A stretch of 64,000 nucleotides of DNA from Gp6-AA40 sp035492455 (lineage in GTDB: Bacteria; Acidobacteriota; Vicinamibacteria; Vicinamibacterales; UBA2999). The position numbers were made by a program, and so were the translations under genes. Below are positions 57,785 through 64,000 of the stretch, one piece after another. Position 1 is the stretch's first letter; each line of letters opens with the position of its first letter. A model generated the notes under the pieces. The model did not search any database and was not told where the DNA came from. It saw nothing but the letters and a program-made list of their open reading frames with translations. Location: positions 62,001-126,000 of the forward strand of contig DATJJE010000016.1 in NCBI GenBank assembly GCA_035492455.1, written 5' to 3'.

Positions 57785-58975
57785 ATGGCGACTGTCGCTC
57801 CCGCGTACGCGCCTCGCGCGGTCGCCACCGGCCGTTCGCGTCTCGATTCGATCGACCTGCTGCGCGGCATCGTGATGGTCGTGATGGTGATCGACCACAC
57901 CCGCGATTTTGTGCACGGTCCGGCGCTCCGCTACGACCCCACCGACTTGGCGCGAACGTCGGCCGCCATCTTCATGACGCGGTGGATCACACATTTCTGC
58001 GCGCCGGTCTTTGTGTTCCTCGCAGGCGTCGGCGCCTATCTGCAGCGCATGCGCGGGAAGACGACCGGTGAGTTGTCCACTTTCCTGTTAACACGCGGTC
58101 TGTGGCTGCTCTTCGTCGAACTGGTGGTTCTGCACGCCCTTATCTGGTTCAACCTGGATTTCAGCTTTATCGGCCCGCTGCAGGTGATCTGGGCAATCGG
58201 CTGGTCGATGATCGTGCTCGCCGCGCTCGTGTATCTGCCGCTTCCCGCGATCGCCGCCATCGGCATCGGCATGATCGCGTTCCACAACATACTTGACGGC
58301 GTGACGAGTCAGGCACCGCTGTGGCTCGTGCTGCATCGAGCGGCGTTCGTGATGGCGGGCAGTTCGCTTGTCTGGGTGCAGTATCCGCTGGTGCCGTGGA
58401 TCGGCGTCATGGCAGCCGGCTATGCCTTCGGCTCGGTTTACACATTCGATACGGATCGCCGCGTTCGCATCGTCCTTCGCACCGGCCTGGCGCTGAGCGC
58501 AGCGTTCATCGTCATCCGGGCTAGCAACGTCTACGGCGATCCTTCGCGGTGGTCAATACAGTCGACGCCATTGTTTACGGCCTTTTCGTTCATCAACACG
58601 ACGAAGTATCCGCCGTCGCTGCTGTATCTGCTGATGACGCTCGGCCCGGCGTTGATTGCCCTGGCGTGGTTCGAAGCACGGTCTATCTCGTTCGGGCCGC
58701 TCGTCACGTTCGGCCGCGTGCCGTTGTTCTTCTATTTGTGGCAGTGGGTGCTTGCCCACACTGCGGCGATCCTTGCCAACATCGCTGCAGGAAAGCCGTT
58801 CGCCTACCTGCTGCTGATGCCGCCCGCGTTTTTCAACGTGCCGTGGGGCACCGGCTTTCATCTGTGGACCGTATACCTCTGTTGGGCTTGCATCATCGCG
58901 GTCGAGTATCCGCTCTGCGTGTGGTTTGCGGGCGTAAAGCGGCGGCGGCGCGATTGGTGGTTAAGCTATCTGTAA
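57785..58975 (+). CDS. DUF1624/HGSNAT-like membrane acyltransferase
   Basis: A 396-residue protein with about ten membrane helices. The N-terminal RLDSIDLLRGIVMVVMVIDHTRDFVHGP is the conserved catalytic region of the heparan-alpha-glucosaminide N-acetyltransferase domain, with the His in DHTRD. Later features include ITHFCAPVFVFLAGVGAYL and a KRRRRDW cytoplasmic tail. It probably acylates a surface sugar or lipid using a cytoplasmic acyl donor. Twelve bases after the S9 gene. Confidence 0.88.
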   Translation: MATVAPAYAPRAVATGRSRLDSIDLLRGIVMVVMVIDHTRDFVHGPALRYDPTDLARTSAAIFMTRWITHFCAPVFVFLAGVGAYLQRMRGKTTGELSTFLLTRGLWLLFVELVVLHALIWFNLDFSFIGPLQVIWAIGWSMIVLAALVYLPLPAIAAIGIGMIAFHNILDGVTSQAPLWLVLHRAAFVMAGSSLVWVQYPLVPWIGVMAAGYAFGSVYTFDTDRRVRIVLRTGLALSAAFIVIRASNVYGDPSRWSIQSTPLFTAFSFINTTKYPPSLLYLLMTLGPALIALAWFEARSISFGPLVTFGRVPLFFYLWQWVLAHTAAILANIAAGKPFAYLLLMPPAFFNVPWGTGFHLWTVYLCWACIIAVEYPLCVWFAGVKRRRRDWWLSYL

Positions 58976-58985
58976 GGCATTCGCA

Positions 58986-60860
58986 ATGAAACGATTCACG
59001 CTTGCTCTGCTCCTTACTCTGTGTGCGCTGGCATCGCCTCACGCGCAGGCACCAGCGCAGTCGCGTGTGACCGGAACGATCACGCTGACACTCGATGCGC
59101 GCGAGACGCCGCGCAAGCTGCTGCACGCGCGCGAAACGCTGACCGTTACGTCGGGCGCGCTGACGCTCGTCTATCCGAAGTGGCTGCCGGGCGAACACGC
59201 GCCCGACGGTGCCATCGACGATCTCGTCGGCCTGAAGTTCACTGCCGGCGGCAAAACGGTCCCGTGGCGGCGGGATACGGTCGATCAGTTCGCGTTTCAC
59301 CTGACGGTTCCAGAAGGCGTCACAACGCTTGATGTGTCACTCGATTTTCTGTCCGCGATTGGGCAGGGCGGCTTCAGCTCCGCGTCCTCCGAAACTGCGC
59401 ATCTGGGCATCTACTCATGGAATCAGGTCCTGCTCTATCCGCAGGGTGCGCGTACCGACGACGTCATGTTCCGCGCGAGCATGCAGCTCCCCGCGGGGTG
59501 GAAGTCGGGCACGTCGCTGCAGATTGCGAAGCAGAACGGCGACACCACGGAATACGCGCCCGTGTCGCTGACGACGCTCGTCGACTCGCCCGTCATCGCG
59601 GGCCAGTACCTCCGCGAAGTGCCGCTCGACCCGTCGTCGTCGCGCAAGGTCTACGCGGACCTTGTCGGCGACACGGCGAATTCGATCGACATTCCCGCGG
59701 ACCTGACGGAGAAGTGGAAGCGGCTGGTGCGGGAGGCCGATGCGATGTTCGGCGCACGACATTACAACGAGTACCACTTCCTGCTCACGCTCAGCGATCG
59801 CGTCGCCCACTTCGGCCTCGAGCATCACCAGTCGAACGATTCACGGGTCCCGGAGAACTCGTTAACGCAGCAGAACTCGATTGGTGTCGTCGCGCACGAA
59901 TACGTCCACTCATGGAACGGTAAGTACCGCCGTCCGGCGGGTCTGGCCACACCCGATTTTCAGCAGCCGATGGTCGGCGAGCTCCTGTGGGTGTACGAAG
60001 GACTGACGCAGTATCTTGGCTACGTGCTCGCGGAGCGCAGCGGCATCTGGAGCGAGTCGTACTACAAGGAGCGGCTTGCGCAGATTGCCGCGTACCTCGA
60101 CAACGAGCCGGGCCGTGAATGGCGTCCGCTTGCCGACACTGCCATCGCGGCGCAGTTGCTCTACTTCGCGCCAGGGCAGTGGACGACGTATCGCCGCAGC
60201 ACCGACTTCTACGACGAAGGCTGGCTGATCTGGCTGGATGTCGATACCGCTATACGCGAGCTCACACACGGCCAGAAGTCGATCGACGATTTCTGTCATC
60301 TGTTCCACGGCGGCGAAAGCAGCGCGCCAATGGTCAAGCCGTATACCGTCGACGATGTGGTCGCGGCGCTGAATCAGGTGGCGCCGCACGACTGGAAGTC
60401 GTTCCTCTCGTCGCGCATCGAGCAGGTGACGCCGCACGCGCCGCTCGACGGCATTACACGCGGCGGCTGGCGGCTCGTCTACAGCGACGCGAAGAACGAG
60501 TACATCAAAACGACTGACAATGAGCGCATCGACGCCATCTACTCACTCGGACTTCGCGTGCGCGCACGTGATGGCGTCGTGGGTGACGTGACGCTGAATT
60601 CTCCTGCCGGCAAAGCGGGCATCGGACCGGGCATGCAGATCCTGGCCGTCAACGGCCTGCGGTTCTCGGCCGACGTGCTGCGCAACGCCATCAAGGAATC
60701 GAAGAGCGCGTCAGGGCCGATGACGATCGAGTTCCAGAATGACGATGTGGTGAAGACGGTTTCGGTCGACTATCACGGCGGCACGAGGGAGCCGCATCTC
60801 GAACGGGATGCGAGCAAGCCCGATCTGCTCGCGCAGATTCTCACGGCGAGGGCGAAGTAG
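58986..60860 (+). CDS. M61 family (glycyl aminopeptidase-like) metallopeptidase with PDZ domain
   Basis: A 624-residue secreted protein: signal peptide (LALLLTLCALASPHAQ), an N-terminal beta domain, a thermolysin-like catalytic domain with VVAHEYVHSWNGK (HExxH near 304-308) and third ligand Glu in GELLWVYEGLTQYLG, and a C-terminal PDZ domain (GDVTLNSPAGKAGIGPGMQILAVNGL, about 510-600). M61 enzymes are periplasmic aminopeptidases. Likely in one unit with 57785 and 60863 (gaps of 10 and 2 bases). Confidence 0.93.
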   Translation: MKRFTLALLLTLCALASPHAQAPAQSRVTGTITLTLDARETPRKLLHARETLTVTSGALTLVYPKWLPGEHAPDGAIDDLVGLKFTAGGKTVPWRRDTVDQFAFHLTVPEGVTTLDVSLDFLSAIGQGGFSSASSETAHLGIYSWNQVLLYPQGARTDDVMFRASMQLPAGWKSGTSLQIAKQNGDTTEYAPVSLTTLVDSPVIAGQYLREVPLDPSSSRKVYADLVGDTANSIDIPADLTEKWKRLVREADAMFGARHYNEYHFLLTLSDRVAHFGLEHHQSNDSRVPENSLTQQNSIGVVAHEYVHSWNGKYRRPAGLATPDFQQPMVGELLWVYEGLTQYLGYVLAERSGIWSESYYKERLAQIAAYLDNEPGREWRPLADTAIAAQLLYFAPGQWTTYRRSTDFYDEGWLIWLDVDTAIRELTHGQKSIDDFCHLFHGGESSAPMVKPYTVDDVVAALNQVAPHDWKSFLSSRIEQVTPHAPLDGITRGGWRLVYSDAKNEYIKTTDNERIDAIYSLGLRVRARDGVVGDVTLNSPAGKAGIGPGMQILAVNGLRFSADVLRNAIKESKSASGPMTIEFQNDDVVKTVSVDYHGGTREPHLERDASKPDLLAQILTARAK

Positions 60861-60862
60861 CC

Positions 60863-61324
60863 ATGTACTCGTCCGCGCTCTGGCTTCATTCGCTGCTTCG
60901 CTGGGCGGTCCTGTTGACAGGCCTGGTCGCATGGTTCCGCGCGATTGGCGGCAAGACGGCGAATCGGCCGTGGACGTCGAAAGACGATCTCTGGGGATTG
61001 ATGCTGACGATCAGCGTCGATCTGCAGTTGCTCGTCGGCCTGATTCTGTACTTCGTGCTCAGTCCCATCACGAAAATCGGCCTGCGCAATTTCGCGACCG
61101 CCATGCAGATTCCGCCGGTGCGGTTCTTCACCGTCGAACACGGCATCGGCATGCTCGTCGCCATCGCGCTGGTGCACGTCGCGCGCGTCAGGATTCGCAA
61201 ATCCACCGAACCGGCGCGCAAACACCGTGTCGCCATGGTGCTCTACGGGATTGCGCTGGTGATCTTCATCATCCTCGTCCCGTGGCCGGGCATGCCGATC
61301 GCGCGCCCGCTGCTGCGACCGTGA
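60863..61324 (+). CDS. Four-helix membrane protein, cytochrome-b-like
   Basis: A 153-residue protein with four transmembrane segments and paired histidines near their ends (SALWLHSLLRWAVLL, RFFTVEHGIGMLVAIALVHVAR). The pattern could hold haem b, as in small cytochrome-b561-like proteins, but no certain ligand set is recognisable. Two bases after the M61 gene and overlapping the macrodomain gene by four. Confidence 0.75.
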   Translation: MYSSALWLHSLLRWAVLLTGLVAWFRAIGGKTANRPWTSKDDLWGLMLTISVDLQLLVGLILYFVLSPITKIGLRNFATAMQIPPVRFFTVEHGIGMLVAIALVHVARVRIRKSTEPARKHRVAMVLYGIALVIFIILVPWPGMPIARPLLRP

Positions 61325-61893
61325 TCGAAGTCGTTCACGCCGATATCACTACTCTTGACGTCGAAGCGATCGTCAACGCCGCGAACGAGCGGATGCTCGG
61401 CGGCGGGGGCGTCGATGGCGCGATCCATCGCGCCGCGGGGATTGAGTTGTACGAGGCGTGCCTGGCGCTGCCCGAGGTGCGCCCCGATGTCCGGTGTCCC
61501 ACGGGGGAAAGCCGCATCACGCCGGGATTCAATCTCGCGGCGCGCTACGTGATTCATACCGTCGGACCAGTCTGGCGCGGCGGCGGCCACGGCGAAGCGC
61601 AGCTGCTGGCGTCGTGCTACCGCACGGCGCTCGATGTGGCGCACCGACATCGGGTGCGGGCGCTCGCGTTCCCGGCGATCAGCTGCGGCGTCTACGGCTA
61701 TCCGATCGACGAAGCCGCGGCGATTGCTGTTCGCGAAACGCGCGAGCGGGAAGCGCACTTCGAGCGCATTCTGCTCGTCGCCTTCGATCGCGAGGTGCAC
61801 GACGTATTGAGCCGTTCGAATCGTTCGAATCGTTCGAATCGTTCGAATCGTTCGGATCGTTCGGATCGTTCGAATCGTTCGAATCGTTCCTGA
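61321..61893 (+). CDS. Macrodomain protein with repeat-encoded C-terminal tail
   Basis: A 190-residue protein. Residues 1-163 are a complete macrodomain: EVVHADITTLDVEAIVNAANERMLGGGGVDGAIHRAAG (ADP-ribose-binding NAAN and GGGGVDGAI), YVIHTVGPVW and AFPAISCGVYGYP. This is the MacroD/YmdB-type deacylase or ADP-ribosyl-hydrolase family. The last 27 residues are a repeated Arg-Ser-Asn/Asp tripeptide encoded by the 9-bp repeat 61814-61890 directly before the stop. GTG start. Confidence 0.92.
   Translation: MIEVVHADITTLDVEAIVNAANERMLGGGGVDGAIHRAAGIELYEACLALPEVRPDVRCPTGESRITPGFNLAARYVIHTVGPVWRGGGHGEAQLLASCYRTALDVAHRHRVRALAFPAISCGVYGYPIDEAAAIAVRETREREAHFERILLVAFDREVHDVLSRSNRSNRSNRSNRSDRSDRSNRSNRS
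61814..61890 (+). repeat. GTTCGAATC tandem repeat coding for (RSN)n tail
   Basis: Eight full tandem copies of GTTCGAATC or GTTCGGATC plus GTTCC. Because nine is a multiple of three the frame reads RSN/RSD throughout. Copy-number changes would lengthen or shorten the tail without frameshift. The unit equals a tRNA T-loop consensus, but no tRNA is present. Confidence 0.93.
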
Positions 61894-61903
61894 GGAGATA
61901 GCA

Positions 61904-62770
61904 CTGTTATTCGACGGATTCACGCGCGCGAGGATCTACACGGCCGGCGCGGCGATTACGACCCTCTACGCTGGTGACGGTCCGCCGCTCCTGCTGCTGC
62001 ACGGATATCCGCAGTCGCATGTGATGTGGCACAAAGCCGCGCCGCTGCTGAGGCGCGACTTCACCGTCGTCGCGACCGATCTGCGAGGCTACGGCGACAG
62101 CAGCAAGCCGGACGGCGGTGCGGATCACGCTGGCTATTCCAAGCGTGCGATGGCGCACGACCAGGTCGAAGTGATGTCGCAGCTCGGCTTCGAGACGTTC
62201 TTCGTCGCCGGGCACGACCGTGGCGGCCGCGTCGCACACCGGATGGCGCTCGATCACCCGCAGCGGGTGCAGAAGGTCGCGGTGCTGGACATCGTGCCGA
62301 CGCACCGGTTGTATCGCGACGCGACGCGTGCGTTCGCGGAGGCCTACTTCTGGTGGTACTTCCTCATTCAACCCGCGCCGTTGCCGGAGACGCTCATCGG
62401 CAACAGCGTCGAGTTCTGGATCAGCGAGAAGCTGGGAAAGGCGGCGCCCGGCGCCATCACCAGCGCCGCCTTTGCCGAATACCTGCGCCACTATCGGCAT
62501 CCGGAGACGATTCACGCAAGCTGCGAGGACTACCGCGCTGCGGCGTCCATCGATCTGGCGCATGACGAAGCGGACCTGCATCGCAAGATCGAGTGTCCGC
62601 TGCTCGCGCTCTGGGGCGAGCACGCGCCGATGCACCGCCTGTACGACGTCGCGGCAACATGGCGCGAGCGCGCGACGAACGTCACCGGCAAGTCACTGCC
62701 AGGCACGCACTACCTTGTTGAGGAGATTCCGGAATTAGTGGCTGCGGAGCTTCGCAGCTTCTTTATGTGA
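61904..62770 (+). CDS. Haloacetate-dehalogenase-like alpha/beta hydrolase with apparent CTG start
   Basis: A 288-residue hydrolase like fluoroacetate dehalogenases: LLFDGFTRARIY at the N-terminus, PLLLLHGYPQSHVMWH, DLRGYGDSSKPD, the nucleophile motif AGHDRGGRVAHRMALDHP (Asp with paired Arg), FAEAYFWWYFLIQP lid and the GTHYLVEEIPELV His region. The fold needs residues upstream of the first ATG (62021). The only start with a ribosome site is CTG 61904, five bases after GAGGAGA; no ATG, GTG or TTG fits. It may instead be an in-frame sequencing or start anomaly. Confidence 0.85.
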   Translation: MLFDGFTRARIYTAGAAITTLYAGDGPPLLLLHGYPQSHVMWHKAAPLLRRDFTVVATDLRGYGDSSKPDGGADHAGYSKRAMAHDQVEVMSQLGFETFFVAGHDRGGRVAHRMALDHPQRVQKVAVLDIVPTHRLYRDATRAFAEAYFWWYFLIQPAPLPETLIGNSVEFWISEKLGKAAPGAITSAAFAEYLRHYRHPETIHASCEDYRAAASIDLAHDEADLHRKIECPLLALWGEHAPMHRLYDVAATWRERATNVTGKSLPGTHYLVEEIPELVAAELRSFFM

Positions 62771-62838
62771 ACCTTCGCACTGTCGCACCTTCGGACGCAC
62801 CATTGCACCTATCGCACTTCGCACCTATCGCACCCTCG
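62771..62838 (+). repeat. TCGCACCTA-type repeat
   Basis: Degenerate 8-10-bp units (CTTCGCACTG, TCGCACCTT, CGGACGCACCA, TTGCACCTA, TCGCACTT, CGCACCTA, TCGCACCCT) in one orientation fill the gap between the convergent hydrolase and M49 genes, starting at the base after the TGA stop. Confidence 0.8.
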
Positions 62839-62842
62839 CGTC

Positions 62843-64000
62843 TCACCGTTTGACCCCGTCGTACTCGAGCATCTGCGTCGTCAGGTCCATCGGATACGAG
62901 ATCTTCACGTCAGTGATCCTGCCGCTGGCATCCGTGACGGCCTCCAGCTTCGGCTGGACGAAACCCGTGTAGGACGCCAGATTCAGTTTGTCCACGCGCG
63001 CCACCACTTCGTCCCGCACCTTCGGATCGAAATGTACGCCGTAGGTGTCGAACAGCTTCGCCGCCGCAGCGTAATCGCCTTCCGATTTGATGCGCTGCAC
63101 TTCCGCGAGCAGCCGGCCGGCGCCTTCTCTGAAAGCCTGTGCATCCACCATCACGAGATATGTCTTGCCGTCGCGCGTACGCTGCTCGATCGCTTTCGTG
63201 TTCGCCATCAGCCAGCGGATGATCATCTGCCGGTTGCGCATGTGGTCTTCCGCGATCGTCGTGCCCTCACGTACACGCCGCAGCTGCACGAGTGCGTTGC
63301 GCGTGTAGCCTTCGTACTCCGCGCGCACCATGTTCTCCTGATCGGCGGCGGGGATGATTCCCAGCTCGACGAGCTTCGGATCGGCCAGGTAGTACAAGCC
63401 GACGAGATCGGCGCGCCCTTCCTCGAGTGCGGAGAAGTGTTCCTTGAGCGCCTGCTGCGGCGTCCCTTTGAATCCAGCGGCCAGCTGCCCCGAGGCGTGA
63501 CCGATCACTTCGTGCATATCGGTCACCAGGTTGTCGGCGATCGATCCGTACTTCATTCCGCGCGCCGCTTCTTCCGGCGTCCATGAAAACTCGCCGCGCA
63601 TGGTGCCTGGCGTCGACTTGTCGTAGGCCTCGAGGATGTTCGCGAGCGACACCGACTTGCTGCCGTACTGCGCGCGGATGTGCTCGTCGTTCGGCAGGTT
63701 GATGCCGATCGGAGTCACCGGACCCGAGTCGCCGGTTTCGACGATGACGTCGATGGCATTGGCGACGATCCCCGTCACGTTCGGCTTGTGGTACTTGCGG
63801 TCGGCGGGTGAGTTGTCCTCGAACCATTGCGCGTTGTCGCCGAGCTTCTTGATGATCGCCGTCTTCTCCGGGTTGATCGAGAAGACCAGCGCCTCCCAGC
63901 TTCCCTTGATGCCGCGCGGATCGAGATACACCTCGATGAAGCCATTGATCGTGTCCACCGGAGACGCCTTGTCCGCGACCCAGGCGATGTCGTACTTCTC
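62843..64000 (-). CDS. M49 family (dipeptidyl-peptidase III-like) peptidase, partial
   Basis: The 3' 385 codons of a gene running off the window. It has the M49 zinc motif HEVIGHASG with six residues instead of the usual five between ligands (HExxGH), the third ligand region in SALEEGRADLVGLYYL, and SWEALVFSINPEKTAIIKKLGDNAQWFEDN and RNRQMIIRWLM as in bacterial DPP III homologues. It removes dipeptides from short peptides. The start and any signal peptide lie outside the window. Confidence 0.93.
   Translation of the reverse strand, partial: EKYDIAWVADKASPVDTINGFIEVYLDPRGIKGSWEALVFSINPEKTAIIKKLGDNAQWFEDNSPADRKYHKPNVTGIVANAIDVIVETGDSGPVTPIGINLPNDEHIRAQYGSKSVSLANILEAYDKSTPGTMRGEFSWTPEEAARGMKYGSIADNLVTDMHEVIGHASGQLAAGFKGTPQQALKEHFSALEEGRADLVGLYYLADPKLVELGIIPAADQENMVRAEYEGYTRNALVQLRRVREGTTIAEDHMRNRQMIIRWLMANTKAIEQRTRDGKTYLVMVDAQAFREGAGRLLAEVQRIKSEGDYAAAAKLFDTYGVHFDPKVRDEVVARVDKLNLASYTGFVQPKLEAVTDASGRITDVKISYPMDLTTQMLEYDGVKR

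Noticed and set aside
61814..61890. tRNA T-loop-like GTTCGAATC sequences
   Set aside because: The motif is a tandem repeat in a coding frame; there is no acceptor stem, anticodon arm or CCA context.

Overview
The window is GC-rich, densely coded bacterial chromosome with about 62 protein genes, no gene-free stretch over 300 bases, and no tRNA, rRNA, CRISPR array, phage gene, transposase or integrase that I can see. The gene content suggests Acidobacteriota, most likely class Vicinamibacteria (inference). It has three large TonB-dependent receptors with N-terminal carboxypeptidase-regulatory-like domains, many secreted enzymes with signal peptides (amidohydrolase, M28, M49, M61 and S9 peptidases, tannase-like esterase), small 'Pro-Thr' lipoproteins, DUF6152 and 'PDLSGVW' proteins, and embedded repeat peptides of a kind I associate with that group from memory.

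Layout. 1-3.9 kb: secreted proteins, a YjgR-type HerA/FtsK-like ATPase and a TorF-like porin. 4-10 kb: membrane protein, secreted DinB protein, TonB receptor, barrel protein and VOC protein on the + strand. 10.1-13.5 kb: amidohydrolase, RcnB-like protein, NHL protein and CHRD lipoprotein. 13.6-20 kb: a minus-strand six-gene operon (three 'PDLSGVW' proteins, two DUF6152 proteins, one TonB receptor). 20-24 kb: lipoprotein, NHL lipoprotein, SDR, DsbA/FrnE-like protein. 24-26 kb: cupin and tannase-like esterase. 26-30.6 kb: a minus-strand five-gene cluster built around a VTC polyphosphate polymerase (VTC, DUF4956, porin, CotH kinase, metallophosphatase). 30.7-37.6 kb: fused membrane/spermidine-synthase/TPR protein, third TonB receptor, B3-like metallo-beta-lactamase fold protein. 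37.7-43.7 kb: cytochrome c, truncated haemoglobin, three DinB-superfamily proteins, Mpo1-like, TMEM175-like, DUF3014 and ankyrin proteins. 43.7-48.8 kb: a very large Lhr helicase and a divergent AlkB-like dioxygenase. 48.8-64 kb: hydrolases, peptidases, L,D-transpeptidase, SWIB protein, paired lipoproteins, MOCOS-like PLP enzyme, macrodomain protein, haloacetate-dehalogenase-like protein and a partial M49 peptidase.

The most striking feature is a population of short repeats of several unrelated sequence families: 7-bp CTTGGAN units, 9-bp GGTTCANNN, GTTCGAATC, CGGGATTCG, CACGAAGRR and TCGCACCTA units, a GTAGGGG-headed palindrome and a SASAKATAD-encoding element. They often form hairpins by mirror symmetry. 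They sit directly after stop codons, but also inside reading frames without breaking them. The Lhr helicase carries four or five such inserts, the spermidine-synthase-like protein two, the YjgR ATPase one and the macrodomain protein one. Three secreted proteins have signal-peptide n-regions encoded by three different families. This resembles Rickettsia palindromic elements in outcome, but no mobilising enzyme is present here.
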